Source: Dyella_B nitratireducens (GTDB taxonomy: Bacteria > Pseudomonadota > Gammaproteobacteria > Xanthomonadales > Rhodanobacteraceae). Taken from it: DNA of 64,000 nt. Positions 14,936-24,583 of this stretch are shown here, piece by piece. A program made the translations under genes and the position numbers. Below the pieces are notes generated by a model, which ran no database searches, was not told the origin of the DNA, and saw only the letters and a list, made by a program, of their open reading frames with translations. How positions within the stretch are numbered: position 1 is the first letter of the stretch; every line of letters begins with the position of its first letter. The DNA is taken from NCBI RefSeq assembly GCF_049532905.1, contig NZ_CP064032.1, positions 2,108,001 to 2,172,000 on the forward strand, given 5' to 3'.

Positions 14936-17730
14936 AACGCCTTTTGTTTTTCGGGGTCATCGTGCTTGGGTTTATCGCCGCCAGGTCTTTTGCCCAAGAG
15001 TCACCCGAAGCAGCTGGCCATTTACAACCCTTCGGGGGTTATCTGGCGCCGTTGCACGGTAGTACGGTGAGTCTGCTACCGGACAACAGCATCCTGGTTT
15101 ATGGCTACGGCGTGTCGCCCAATGAGTGGCGCACACAGCAAGACCAGAGCGATGCCTTGCGCCAACGCCAAGGTGTAGACGGCGGACCCGATCCCTCGCC
15201 CAAGCTCTACGATCCCGCAAGCGGCGGTTGGCGCAGGCTTTCGGGCGCACCCGAATGCAAATTCGGCAACCTCTTTCTGCATACCGCCACGCTGCTTCCC
15301 AACGGTGAGGTGCTGATGGCAGGTGGCTTGTGCGACGCTGCCAAGCTGCTTAACGATCCCTCGCCATCCACGCCGTATGCCGGGCTATCGCTATGGGATA
15401 GCGCAACGCGCCAATGGCAATCCGTGCCAGCGCTGGCGCAGACCCGCATCTTCCACACCGCAACGCTGATGCGGGACGGCAGCGTTCTGCTGGTGGGCGG
15501 AGAAAGTGATCCGCAACTGTCGCAAGAAAAGGGCGAGCCCGTGCTCGCCAGCGTGGAGCTCTACGCACACGGCAAGCTCGATGCCGTACCGCCCATGGGC
15601 ACCGCCCGTGCCAAGCACAATGCCATCGCATTGCCCGACGGCAGCTTGCTGGTGACCGGCGGTTTCGATGCCAACGGCAACCCATTGGCGTCGGCCGAAC
15701 TGCTCAACGCGCAAGGCACTGCATGGAAGACCCTGCAGCCGATGCACATAGCACGCTACAGCCACACCGCGACGCTGCTTGCCGATGGCCGCGTACTGGT
15801 AACCGGCGGCATCGGCCAGGACGGCAGGCCATTACGCTCGGTGGAACTATGGGATCCCACCACCGGCAACTGGAGCGATGCGGCGGAACTGCCGGTCGGG
15901 TTGTATGGGCATGCTGCCGCACGCTTATCCTCCGGCGATGTACTGGTTGCCGGCGGTGCGTGGATTCCCACCATCCAAGGACAGTCTTTGCCCTGGGCAT
16001 GGTTGTGGAGTCCGCGATCGGGAGACTGGCAACTCGCAGGCCGCGCCGCGCCGGCCAATGAAAGTGATATGTCCAGTCCGGTCAGTCTTGCCGTGCGGCC
16101 CGACGGCAGTGTGCTGATTTTTACGCCAAGCCATGTGCTGCGCTGGCAACCCGGGCCATTACCGGATGACACCGTGCCCGCCTGGCAATCAGCGCCAGCG
16201 ATCGCAAAACTGTCCCACCAACGTTTGATGCTGGTGGGTTATCTGGCCGACGATTTCAGCGGTATTCCCGTGGCTCGTATCTGGGATGCCACCTCCCATC
16301 GCTGGAGCGATGCCGGCACGCTCAATCCCGCCAAGGCAGGCAGAGCCAAGGCGTTGATGCTGCCTTCCGGAGACGTCATCTACGTCATGGTGGATACAGA
16401 GCATGCATTGCAATGCCAGCGCTGGAGCGCCAGTCAGAACACATGGTCGCTTTGCGGCAAGGCAAATCTGCAATATCTCACCACCTCGCCCCCCCAATTA
16501 GGGCTGCTACCCGATGGGCGCGCCTTCGCCATCGCCAACATGCATGAGGCGGCGGTGTATGACGACAGCAACCAATGGTCGACATGGCGCGTCGATTGGC
16601 ATCAGGACGGTCTGACTTACGGCGCCCCGGTTCATGCATCACAACCCTTTGCGACGGTGACCGATCCGGCGAGCAACCAACGCTTCGAAGTGAACGATGC
16701 CGGTGCACGTTTCCTGCATGATTTCGATCCCGCGCGATTTACCGCGATGCTGTGGAACGCCCGCACAGGTTGGTGGGATTACGTGCTGATGGGGCACGGC
16801 ATGGGGCCCGACGCGCAGCATCTGCCAGACGGTTGCGCGTTGTCGACCTACCCCATCGCGCTCTATCGCGCCGGCGACGCGCGGGTATTTCCGTTATCGG
16901 ATCCAGGCTTCGGCAGTCTTGAGCACAACATGACGGTGATGGACGACGGCACTGTCGTGGTGGTCGGCGCGGGCAACGGGACGCAGGAACCAGGCGCTGG
17001 CTTTTTTTATCGCAAGGCGAGCTGCGCAGGGTTTGAGCCGCCACCGGCGGGCGACCGTTATGTTTCTCCCACCACGGCGATGGATCCCAGACCACCTCCG
17101 TCCGCAAAACAGGATGACGCCAAGCCATCCGAATCACCGTGGCTTATCGCCTGGCGAGCGGCGACGAACTTCAAGTGGGTCATGCTGGTTTGTGCGGGCT
17201 TATGGCTGCTCTACCGCTTGTTGCGCCGCGTGCCCTGGCCGCGATTGACCGGTGTTCGTGCGTTCTCAATCCGGCTGCTGGTGTATGGCGCCCTGGCCAT
17301 CATGCTTATGCCCTGGATACTGTCGCTGTCCGCGTGGATCAGAGATAGGCCGACGTCGGGCTGGCGCCAGGTGAGTTCGACCGCGCAACAAGCAGCGCGA
17401 GAGGCGATGACGCCCAGCCTGCGACCCTGCCGCCTGATCGGCTTGTGGTCGTCGACACGCCAAGGCATCACGCGTCGCATCGAGCTGAAAGATGATGGCA
17501 GCTACGTGATGATGCCAAGTCAATTCGACCGCTGGCCGGCAAATTTGATCGGTCATTGGAAAGTGCAGGCCCACACCATCACGTGGCAGGACGACAAAAG
17601 CGGCATCGTCGACGTGAACCCGATCGAGGATCTGCGCGAAGGCCATTTCCAGGTCATCGAGAATGACGGCACCCGCACCCGGTTCGAGCGCATCGAGACC
17701 AGAACATCAACGGGTTGCGACAGCAACTGA
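14932..17730 (+). CDS. Membrane-anchored kelch-repeat (galactose-oxidase-like) propeller protein
   Basis: The 932-residue protein has a signal peptide (MKRLLFFGVIVLGFIAARSFA) followed by at least five kelch-type blades, each with an H-x-A-x-L...DGxVLVxGG core: HTATLLPNGEVLMAGG, HTATLMRDGSVLLVGG, HNAIALPDGSLLVTGG, HTATLLADGRVLVTGG and HAAARLSSGDVLVAGG. Two membrane spans follow at about residues 760-780 and 795-815. A small C-terminal domain (CRLIGLWSSTRQG, IGHWKVQAHTITW) resembles a lipocalin-like module. The copper ligands of true galactose oxidase are not evident, so it is probably a binding propeller. The start overlaps the previous gene by ATGA. Confidence 0.75.
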   Translation: MKRLLFFGVIVLGFIAARSFAQESPEAAGHLQPFGGYLAPLHGSTVSLLPDNSILVYGYGVSPNEWRTQQDQSDALRQRQGVDGGPDPSPKLYDPASGGWRRLSGAPECKFGNLFLHTATLLPNGEVLMAGGLCDAAKLLNDPSPSTPYAGLSLWDSATRQWQSVPALAQTRIFHTATLMRDGSVLLVGGESDPQLSQEKGEPVLASVELYAHGKLDAVPPMGTARAKHNAIALPDGSLLVTGGFDANGNPLASAELLNAQGTAWKTLQPMHIARYSHTATLLADGRVLVTGGIGQDGRPLRSVELWDPTTGNWSDAAELPVGLYGHAAARLSSGDVLVAGGAWIPTIQGQSLPWAWLWSPRSGDWQLAGRAAPANESDMSSPVSLAVRPDGSVLIFTPSHVLRWQPGPLPDDTVPAWQSAPAIAKLSHQRLMLVGYLADDFSGIPVARIWDATSHRWSDAGTLNPAKAGRAKALMLPSGDVIYVMVDTEHALQCQRWSASQNTWSLCGKANLQYLTTSPPQLGLLPDGRAFAIANMHEAAVYDDSNQWSTWRVDWHQDGLTYGAPVHASQPFATVTDPASNQRFEVNDAGARFLHDFDPARFTAMLWNARTGWWDYVLMGHGMGPDAQHLPDGCALSTYPIALYRAGDARVFPLSDPGFGSLEHNMTVMDDGTVVVVGAGNGTQEPGAGFFYRKASCAGFEPPPAGDRYVSPTTAMDPRPPPSAKQDDAKPSESPWLIAWRAATNFKWVMLVCAGLWLLYRLLRRVPWPRLTGVRAFSIRLLVYGALAIMLMPWILSLSAWIRDRPTSGWRQVSSTAQQAAREAMTPSLRPCRLIGLWSSTRQGITRRIELKDDGSYVMMPSQFDRWPANLIGHWKVQAHTITWQDDKSGIVDVNPIEDLREGHFQVIENDGTRTRFERIETRTSTGCDSN

Positions 17731-17751
17731 TCCAGAACCGGGAGTGGATGG

Positions 17752-18417
17752 ATGATGATGATGACGAGACGATGGATCATGGGGCTGGCATTGGCCATCG
17801 CAGCAATGAGCCCAGTGCCAGCAGTAACCCAGGGCACCGCCATCTATCATTGCAAGGCCAATGATCAAACTGTATTTCAGGATCATCCTTGCGCCGGAAC
17901 GGTGGCGGAAACCCCGCCGAGCCCCGCAAGCAAGCAGGTTTTCGATGAGGCTGCGCTGGAGCATAAGCTCGACCGATTGCAAGCATTGGGCGTGGGCCTG
18001 ATCCAGCCTTCTCCACCGTCTGCGCAGCAATCCTCGCCTGAACGTGAACCGCTATACCCTGCCGGCTCCAAGCCAACGAGGCGCATGACCTGGGGGGAGT
18101 ATCAGCAAATGCAACAAGCATGGACCGCACGTCTCACTGCCCAGGCCGAGCACAACAATGCAGTGGCCGCTGCAAAGCTGAGCCAGGACGAAGAACACAT
18201 GCAGCAACGCTGCGGCGAAAAGCTGAGCGACCTGCCCAACGTTGGCATGAGTGACGACGCTTTTCGTCTATGCACGGCACTGGCGCGCTATGGCCACATC
18301 ACGCAGATCGTGGTCAGCGACGAAGACGGCATGCCCCTGCGGCTCTACGTGTTTCCGACAGAGAAGATACATCGCGTGTATTCCATCAATGGCGTCGTGA
18401 CGGCGGTAAAGCCGTAA
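17752..18417 (+). CDS. Secreted DUF4124-domain protein
   Basis: The 221-residue protein has a signal peptide ending near VTQG. It then opens TAIYHCKANDQTVFQDHPCAG, the DUF4124 signature (x-YxC...Q..F.D.PC), widespread in gammaproteobacterial envelope proteins of unknown role. A Pro/Ser-rich linker, a helical segment (MTWGEYQQMQQAWTARL) and a beta-rich end (ITQIVVSDEDGMPLRLYVF) follow. The start lies in a run of four ATG codons, so the exact first residue is uncertain. It begins 21 bp after the kelch gene. Its stop sits four bases from the stop of the opposite-strand CPBP gene, leaving no room for a terminator. Confidence 0.7.
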   Translation: MMMMTRRWIMGLALAIAAMSPVPAVTQGTAIYHCKANDQTVFQDHPCAGTVAETPPSPASKQVFDEAALEHKLDRLQALGVGLIQPSPPSAQQSSPEREPLYPAGSKPTRRMTWGEYQQMQQAWTARLTAQAEHNNAVAAAKLSQDEEHMQQRCGEKLSDLPNVGMSDDAFRLCTALARYGHITQIVVSDEDGMPLRLYVFPTEKIHRVYSINGVVTAVKP

Positions 18418-18421
18418 ACGA

Positions 18422-20236
18422 TCATCCACCTAACAAGATCGCCGCGCAGGCAATCGCGTTGTTCGCCGCATGCAAGGCAATCGGTGCCGCCAGGCCACGC
18501 GTACGACGCGCCAGCCAGCCGCCGAGCAAACCCAGCAGAAAATAGAACACGAAATGCGGTGTGTCGTTATGCAACACGGCAAAAAGCAGGGCCTGGCAGA
18601 CATTGGCCCAGCCGAAGCTGATATGCCGGGTAAGCCCACCCAATACGCAGCCCCTGAAGATCAACTCCTCATAGACGGGCACAGCCACCGCGATCACCAG
18701 CAAGGCGAAAGCCGGTCCGCCCATATGCACGAACGCCAACGCCAGCGTGGCAATCATGCGGTCATGCAGCGAACTCCGTACCGCTGCGCTCAGGTGTCCC
18801 GAATGCCATGCCGCCCAGACACCCCATGCTTTCACCAACGCCCAAAGCGCCACGACGACGAGCGCGGTGATCATGCCGCGATCACCCAGCCAATCACGCC
18901 GCGAAAGGTGCCGGGCGATGGGTGCCATCAGTGCGCCACCTACTAAAAGGGTAGCCAGCTGAATGGCAACGATGGCGGCCTGCTCATCGCTGGACAGAAC
19001 TTTGCTCGTCATCCACGACTGCAAGGGACTTCCACCGCCCAGGAAAGGCACGACGGTGGAGGCGACGAGAAAGATGGCCAGGCCGATCCACATGCGCCGC
19101 AGACCGATGCCTGAAAAAAGCGGCGCGGTTGGCTTGTTGAGCCGCGCACGAACGATGCCGCGGTAATAGGTCGGAAAAGCAATCAGGCTCGGCGCATACA
19201 TCAGCACCAACATCAGCACCAGCATGCCTAGTGCCAGATGTACCAACGCGGGCGAGAACAATTGCGCGGGGTCGTGCCGCAATAGACTTCCATAGGCAAA
19301 CAACAACGGCATGGACATGCCGGTCTTGGTCAACCACGCTTGCAACGCGGTCGATGCAGCCTTGCCGTCACTGGTAGCCACCGCGACATCCAAGCGTGTC
19401 TGATATTGCTGGATGGTCTCGCTGCACGTGCAACCTCCCACGTGAGTGAGCGCCTTGGCTGCTTCCGCCGTCTTTCCTGCGCGCAGATAAATACGCGCCG
19501 CCACCCACCAGTTGGTGAACTCACCCTTTTTCGTCGCACGCTCGAGTTCGGCCAGCGCCGCGCTCGGACTCAGGCTGTCGGCCGCAAAACTTACCCTCGA
19601 CCATTCCTTCCATATCGACGCATCCACGGGCGTTTTGGTCAGCAAGGCTTCCGCTTCACCCGTACGCCCTACGCTTGCCAGATAACGCAGCGCCGTCACC
19701 AGCTGGTCGCTGGCCGGATCCATCTGCACCGACGCCAATGCTTCCTGCCCGGCAAAGTCCGTCTGCTTCGTCACGGTATAGCCACGCGCAAGAATGCCGT
19801 GGAGCTTCGCACGTTGTTGCAAGGTCCAATGGGCGCTTGCCGGCAACAACGTACGCGCGAAAGCGATGGCCTCCTTGCCGCCCATCTGTTCGGCGATGAA
19901 GAGATTGGCTTCGGCGTCGTCTGGGAAGCGCGCTTGGAGATCTTTCTTGCAGGCCTGGAAATCATCCTGCGCGGCGTCGGTCCAATCGATCTCCTCGCTG
20001 TATGTGAAGGTCTGGATGAAGTGGCAGCGCGCCAGTACCAGCCCGGCATCATTCGGCCTGGCTTTCTCTTCGCGTGCGTAGGCCGCCATCACGTTGTGAT
20101 AAGCCTCTTGCTGGCCGGCGGAAACCAGGGCTGCAGCTTGTTCGGAAGTGCGCAGGACGTCCGGCGGAATGGGCGTTTGCGCCATAGCAGGAGCGCACAG
20201 GCAGATCATGCAAATGATCCATACAAAGACACGCAT
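18422..20236 (-). CDS. TPR-like domain fused to a CPBP-family intramembrane protease
   Basis: The protein has 604 residues, with an AGGAGG site upstream of the ATG. A signal peptide or first helix (MRVFVWIICMICLCAPAMA) is followed to about residue 330 by helical pairs rich in Ala/Leu that look like tetratricopeptide repeats. Several membrane segments follow. The CPBP (Rce1-like) active-site set is present: EELIFRG (Glu523, Glu524, Arg528), LLFAVLHND (His556) and ALHAANN (His589). CPBP enzymes cleave membrane substrates or act as chaperones. The periplasmic TPR-like half is unusual and may recruit substrates. It is convergent with the kelch operon. Confidence 0.8.
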   Translation of the reverse strand: MRVFVWIICMICLCAPAMAQTPIPPDVLRTSEQAAALVSAGQQEAYHNVMAAYAREEKARPNDAGLVLARCHFIQTFTYSEEIDWTDAAQDDFQACKKDLQARFPDDAEANLFIAEQMGGKEAIAFARTLLPASAHWTLQQRAKLHGILARGYTVTKQTDFAGQEALASVQMDPASDQLVTALRYLASVGRTGEAEALLTKTPVDASIWKEWSRVSFAADSLSPSAALAELERATKKGEFTNWWVAARIYLRAGKTAEAAKALTHVGGCTCSETIQQYQTRLDVAVATSDGKAASTALQAWLTKTGMSMPLLFAYGSLLRHDPAQLFSPALVHLALGMLVLMLVLMYAPSLIAFPTYYRGIVRARLNKPTAPLFSGIGLRRMWIGLAIFLVASTVVPFLGGGSPLQSWMTSKVLSSDEQAAIVAIQLATLLVGGALMAPIARHLSRRDWLGDRGMITALVVVALWALVKAWGVWAAWHSGHLSAAVRSSLHDRMIATLALAFVHMGGPAFALLVIAVAVPVYEELIFRGCVLGGLTRHISFGWANVCQALLFAVLHNDTPHFVFYFLLGLLGGWLARRTRGLAAPIALHAANNAIACAAILLGG

Positions 20237-20294
20237 GTTGGAAACAGCCTCCTACTGAACGCTCTGATTCGTGTTGCGTAACTGCCTGGTAATC

Positions 20295-20357
20295 GTAGGT
20301 TGGGGTGCAAACCCCAACACCGCCACACCGGATGTTGGGGTTTGCACCCCAACCTAC
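20295..20357. repeat. Paired GTAGGTTGGGG palindrome, copy 3
   Basis: Near-perfect arms with a short spacer, lying between the M48 gene's stop and the CPBP gene's start, both on the minus strand. Because transcription from the M48 gene would pass through it, it may act as an mRNA 3'-end stabiliser. Confidence 0.92.
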
Positions 20358-20361
20358 GTTG

Positions 20362-23300
20362 TTATCCGAGATACGGTCTTTCCCCGGCAAACAGTACCGC
20401 CCGCGCAAAATGCCGCCAGGCATCCGGTGCAAGCGGCCCCAGCAAATACACGCCGGCCACGTACGCTTGCGCACGCATTTCCATCGGCACGCCATCCAGC
20501 GCGCGCTCGGCATCGATCGCATCGCCATGCTGCGCCAAGGCCACGAAACGCTGCATGCCCTGCACCCACGCATGCCCTTCCCCACCGGATTCAGCGCCGA
20601 TGCTGTCAAGGATCTTGGCGATGGCAGGATCGCTGGCGTCGTCGCCTTGTGCGAGCGCCAGCCACACGGTCTCCTGATCGATACCCATGCCCTGAGGCAA
20701 CGCAGCGACACGCGAGCGCAACAACGTCGAAGCGCCTCGCGACGCTGCAGCCATGCGCAGTACGTGGCCTTCGATCGGCGTGTGCGAGGAAGCCGTCAAC
20801 GCTTCATCCAGCCGCCCATCGGAGAGCAGGGTTAGCGCACGATACGGCCCATCCTGTACCGGTTCGCCTGGTTCAAACGACAACATATTGGCCAGCCAAG
20901 GCGACGTCGCGGCAAGCTGCGATTCCCGTTGAGGCGCATTAGGCGGATCGAGTAGGCGCGACAAGCGCACTACTTCGACCGCTGCGGAACTGCGCAGGAT
21001 GGGTTTTTCGCTTATCACTTTCGTGTAAAGCGCCTGCGCCTGTGGATAGTGCTGTTGCTCTCCCTCGTCGAAGGCATCAGCCATGGCGAACCACGCCGAT
21101 TGCGGCCAGCGCTCCGCTCCCTCCGCAAACTGGCGGTCCCGCTCGGGTCCCGGCTGCGCGCAGCGTGCCGCTAAATAAGCAAGATCAGGTTGATCGGGCG
21201 ACGCCTGTGCCAGTGCCAGATCATGCGCGCAAACGACGTCACGCGTTGCACCGACGTCGTAATCCTGCTCCAGACGCATGGCAGCCACATCGAGCGGGAA
21301 TTGCTTGCGACGCGCGGCAAAGACGTCGTTGAAACCCGGCACGGGACGCGCCAATTCCAACCAACTCATCAAGTTGGCGGAATCGGGTTTGTCGAAACGT
21401 ACGTGCGCCAGCAGCATCGCCGCGGCAGCTTGCTGATCCTTGATCTGGTCGGCATAGAACTCCGGCGGCAAGTTGTCCATGCCGTCAAGCACGGTGCGCA
21501 TGCCTTGGCCGCCGCTGGTTTGAATACGCTGCGGAGGTTGCGTGAACACGTCATCGGCGTGCACCACCTGCCAACGTTGCGGTGGCAACAGCGATGCTCC
21601 CATCCTGGGAGCAGAACCGTATGACGCTATCCATGAATGCAACGGTGCAGCGCTGGCTACCGTGTAGACGACATGGTTGTCGGCGCGATTGATCGGCGCG
21701 GAGAAATGCTCGATGGCTTGGCCATCATCGGTGCGCGCATCCACTTGCACATTGCCCAGACCATGTACCGACACATCGTCATGTTCATGCGGCAGCACGG
21801 TGACGTGTTGGCCATCGACGGTGGCTGACACGGTGCGATCCAGCGGGTTGTACACCGTCACCTTGGTGCTCTCGTGCAGCCACCCGAACACCAGCACGGA
21901 ACCGACGATCGCCATCGCTGCTGCGGCTCGGGCCAGGCCGGAAAGGCGATCACCGGCAGTTTCGAAACGCTGCCAGAAACCTTGCTTCACTTGCTGCCCG
22001 CGCTCGGTGCCGGGCACCAGCGTGGGGTATTCCTTGTGCACGGAGGGGATTTCGCCAGGTGCCTCGCCAGGCGGCACGTCACGCGTCGCCGCCGCCATCG
22101 ACGCTTCCATGGCCAGCAATTCATCGAGCGCAACGCGGCGCAGAGCCGATAGCCAGCCACCGACGCGATTGATCCATCCGTCGATGTGACGCAACCACTC
22201 GTTGATGTTGGCGCGCTCCGGCGCGCGCAAACCGTAGGTGCCAAGCGCCTGCGCCCAGCTCGCCGCACCCAGCCTGGCCATGATGCGTGCGCTGGGCTTC
22301 ACCGTGCCGGCTTCGTTGTAGATCCCGCAAATCGCGCGGTGCACGTCGCTTGCACCGGCCAGGATGCGGCGCACGCCATTCTCATTGATGCTGCCGCGCG
22401 CGGCAGCCTGGCGGTAGTCCTTGGCGAGTGCAGCTTGTGCGTCGCGCAGATTGGCTTCCGCATGATCCGCGTAATGCAGTACATGCAATACGCCGAGCAG
22501 GTAATCGCGCCATGCTGGCGCCTGCGCGGCGGCCACTTTCAGATGCAGGCTGCGTACGCGGCGCAAGATCGAGTGCAGACTCGATTGCACGCCGGTGCGC
22601 TCTTTTTCCACCTCGGCAATGGTGGCCGGCAACTGGCTGCGTTTCAGGATGTGGCCACGATGACGTATGACGCCATCTGGCGCGTTGTAGATGCGATCGC
22701 GCAGCGAGCACAGCAAGGCATGCTCGCGCTCGAGCGATTGCAGGCGATCCAGCTCTTCGCCGATGCGCGGCGGATATAGATCGTCCAGCGACAACGGCAG
22801 GCGCGGCACGGCGTTCTCGTAATACAACTCATCCGGGCTGGCGGTATGCCGCACGGGCGACATACCTAGATAGATGCCGCGGTAATCCGGCTTGAGGTGT
22901 TCGCGCGCGAACTGATCGTCCAGCCGCTTCAGTGTTTCATCCAGTTCCACCGGCGGCTGCGTTGGCTTGCCGCCCAGGTCGTTCGTCATGCGCTCGCGCA
23001 AAGCTTGTTCGTGATCGAAGATGGACCACGCGCTGCGCTCATCAGCCGGCGCAAACAAGTAAGTGCGCTTGGCGTTGCTTTCGCGCTCGTGATTCATGGG
23101 GTGCGTCGCCCACATGCGCGGTGGTTGTGCCAATTCACTCTCGAATACGCGAAACGCCGCGCCACCCTCGGCCGGCAACTGCGGACGATTGGCGTAGCCG
23201 GGATCGTTGTAGATGATGCCGAGCCGATCGGCCAGCGCCAGCTGCACGGCAAAGATGTCGCGCGGTGGACGATTCGCTCCCACTTCACCGCGCAGGAAAT

Positions 23301-24177
23301 TCAAGCTGCGATCCCAGGCATCGTCGGCCACCTTCAAGCGATGCAGCGCGTGTACCAACGCATCGCTGCCGGTGAGCGACACCGCCACCAGATCCGCCTG
23401 CAATTCCATCTCGCGCGCCAATGCACGCTGCGCGAGCACTACCAGCCGAAAGCCGGCATCGACGACGACACGCAGCGCCCAGATCACGATACCCAGCAGC
23501 CAGCCGATCCAGGCAATGCGGATATCGAGACGGGATAGCCCACGCAGAAAACCGTCCAGCGCATCACGGCGCGTCACGATGTAGGCAGCCACCTGCTGCG
23601 CCGTATAAACCCATCGCCCGACGGCCATGGAACGCTGCCCGAAATGGCCGAATTCATGCGCGCAAACCGCTTTGAATTCGCCCAGATTCAGCATGTTCAC
23701 CAGGCCCAAGCCAATCTCTAGATTCTTGCGCGAGGGAAACAGCAAGTTGAGCAGCGACAGGTCGTACGACACCGCCGCATTGACCCGGCCGCTGGCGTAT
23801 ACCCTGTGCGGACGCGGCGCGCCGGCTTCGTCGGCGATGCGATCGAGAAAGTCGAACAGCCGTGGCTGATCTTTGCGGGTCAGCTCGATGCCGTCGGCTT
23901 GTGCGCCCTTCTTGATGAAGAACAGCGCCTTGATCAGGAACACCGCAAAAAACAGGCTGCCCCCGCCCACCAGCCCCGCACCGAAACCGTCACCGTCGGA
24001 AACCCTGGCCAGTTCAGTCACACCGTTGTAAACAAACCAGGCTGCTAGCGCGACATACAGTGCAATAAACAGCAGCAACGCAGCCACGGCGAGCCAGGCA
24101 TGGCGCAAATAGGTGCCGCTGGGACGAGCAAAGCCCTCCGGGACGTCGGCGGGACCGGCTGGATAGATCACGTTCAC
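20362..24177 (-). CDS. Giant membrane M48-family zinc metalloprotease
   Basis: The protein has 1271 residues. The start is GTG at 24177 because AAGGAGAGG sits 8 nt upstream; the open frame to 24300 has no such site. Two N-terminal membrane spans (residues 27-52 and 70-90) precede CAHEFGHFGQRS (zinc-binding HEFGH, 174-178). A downstream ALAREMELQADLVAV segment supplies the third ligand region. These are HtpX/M48 hallmarks. A further span near residue 780 (AAAMAIVGSVLVFGWL) leads to a beta domain (VYNPLDRTVSATVDG) and a long helical C-terminal region rich in repeats. Most M48 proteases are 300-500 residues, so the extra 700 residues are notable. It may handle envelope quality control with the CPBP protein. 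Confidence 0.85.
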   Translation of the reverse strand: MNVIYPAGPADVPEGFARPSGTYLRHAWLAVAALLLFIALYVALAAWFVYNGVTELARVSDGDGFGAGLVGGGSLFFAVFLIKALFFIKKGAQADGIELTRKDQPRLFDFLDRIADEAGAPRPHRVYASGRVNAAVSYDLSLLNLLFPSRKNLEIGLGLVNMLNLGEFKAVCAHEFGHFGQRSMAVGRWVYTAQQVAAYIVTRRDALDGFLRGLSRLDIRIAWIGWLLGIVIWALRVVVDAGFRLVVLAQRALAREMELQADLVAVSLTGSDALVHALHRLKVADDAWDRSLNFLRGEVGANRPPRDIFAVQLALADRLGIIYNDPGYANRPQLPAEGGAAFRVFESELAQPPRMWATHPMNHERESNAKRTYLFAPADERSAWSIFDHEQALRERMTNDLGGKPTQPPVELDETLKRLDDQFAREHLKPDYRGIYLGMSPVRHTASPDELYYENAVPRLPLSLDDLYPPRIGEELDRLQSLEREHALLCSLRDRIYNAPDGVIRHRGHILKRSQLPATIAEVEKERTGVQSSLHSILRRVRSLHLKVAAAQAPAWRDYLLGVLHVLHYADHAEANLRDAQAALAKDYRQAAARGSINENGVRRILAGASDVHRAICGIYNEAGTVKPSARIMARLGAASWAQALGTYGLRAPERANINEWLRHIDGWINRVGGWLSALRRVALDELLAMEASMAAATRDVPPGEAPGEIPSVHKEYPTLVPGTERGQQVKQGFWQRFETAGDRLSGLARAAAAMAIVGSVLVFGWLHESTKVTVYNPLDRTVSATVDGQHVTVLPHEHDDVSVHGLGNVQVDARTDDGQAIEHFSAPINRADNHVVYTVASAAPLHSWIASYGSAPRMGASLLPPQRWQVVHADDVFTQPPQRIQTSGGQGMRTVLDGMDNLPPEFYADQIKDQQAAAAMLLAHVRFDKPDSANLMSWLELARPVPGFNDVFAARRKQFPLDVAAMRLEQDYDVGATRDVVCAHDLALAQASPDQPDLAYLAARCAQPGPERDRQFAEGAERWPQSAWFAMADAFDEGEQQHYPQAQALYTKVISEKPILRSSAAVEVVRLSRLLDPPNAPQRESQLAATSPWLANMLSFEPGEPVQDGPYRALTLLSDGRLDEALTASSHTPIEGHVLRMAAASRGASTLLRSRVAALPQGMGIDQETVWLALAQGDDASDPAIAKILDSIGAESGGEGHAWVQGMQRFVALAQHGDAIDAERALDGVPMEMRAQAYVAGVYLLGPLAPDAWRHFARAVLFAGERPYLG

Positions 24178-24182
24178 CCTTA

Positions 24183-24191
24183 CCTCTCCTT
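24183..24191 (-). promoter_or_regulatory. Shine-Dalgarno site deciding the GTG start of the M48 gene
   Basis: On the minus strand AAGGAGAGG lies about 8 nt before GTG at 24177. No comparable site precedes the in-frame ATG at 24300. Confidence 0.75.
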
Positions 24192-24430
24192 GCAAGCGAT
24201 GACTTCGTTTCAGCTTCCTGCGTGCACGGCCATCCAGGCAGGACAGCCGCCCTCGCACCTCGCGGTGGGACGTGTCGGACGAAAAGTGGTTTTTTTGCAT
24301 GCACGCACCATCATGCGTGCTCCCCCTTCATCCCTGGTTCCCCCGAACAGCGCGTTTTCACGCTGCGATAACTATGGCGGGTTCCGGGCGGTGGTGGAAG
24401 GGGTTTGCCATCCCAACGGCCCCGCAGCTC

Positions 24431-24458
24431 GTAGGTTGGGGTGCAAACCCCAACCTAC
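24431..24458. repeat. Single GTAGGTTGGGG palindrome (half of the usual pair)
   Basis: Its 28 bases form one perfect hairpin, GTAGGTTGGGGTG to CCCCAACCTAC around a short loop, without the partner copy present elsewhere. It is probably a half-unit or the product of a deletion between paired copies. Confidence 0.9.
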
Positions 24459-24583
24459 GAAGCTGTGCGAAAACTCACCCGTCACAGCATCAGGCAAGAA
24501 CCTGACAACCTCTGGCATTCCTTAAAACGGCGTATCGGCAGTACCTTTGCCAACTACCGTCCCCCAAGCTGAAGAGGTCCCCC

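Larger units (their letters stand above)
24178..24583. other. Divergent intergenic region between the M48 protease and the molybdenum hydroxylase genes
   Basis: About 406 bp. It holds the M48 ribosome-binding site, a single (unpaired) palindrome at 24431-24458 and presumably both promoters. I found no supported ORF. Small frames here have no Shine-Dalgarno site or recognisable domain. Confidence 0.5.
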
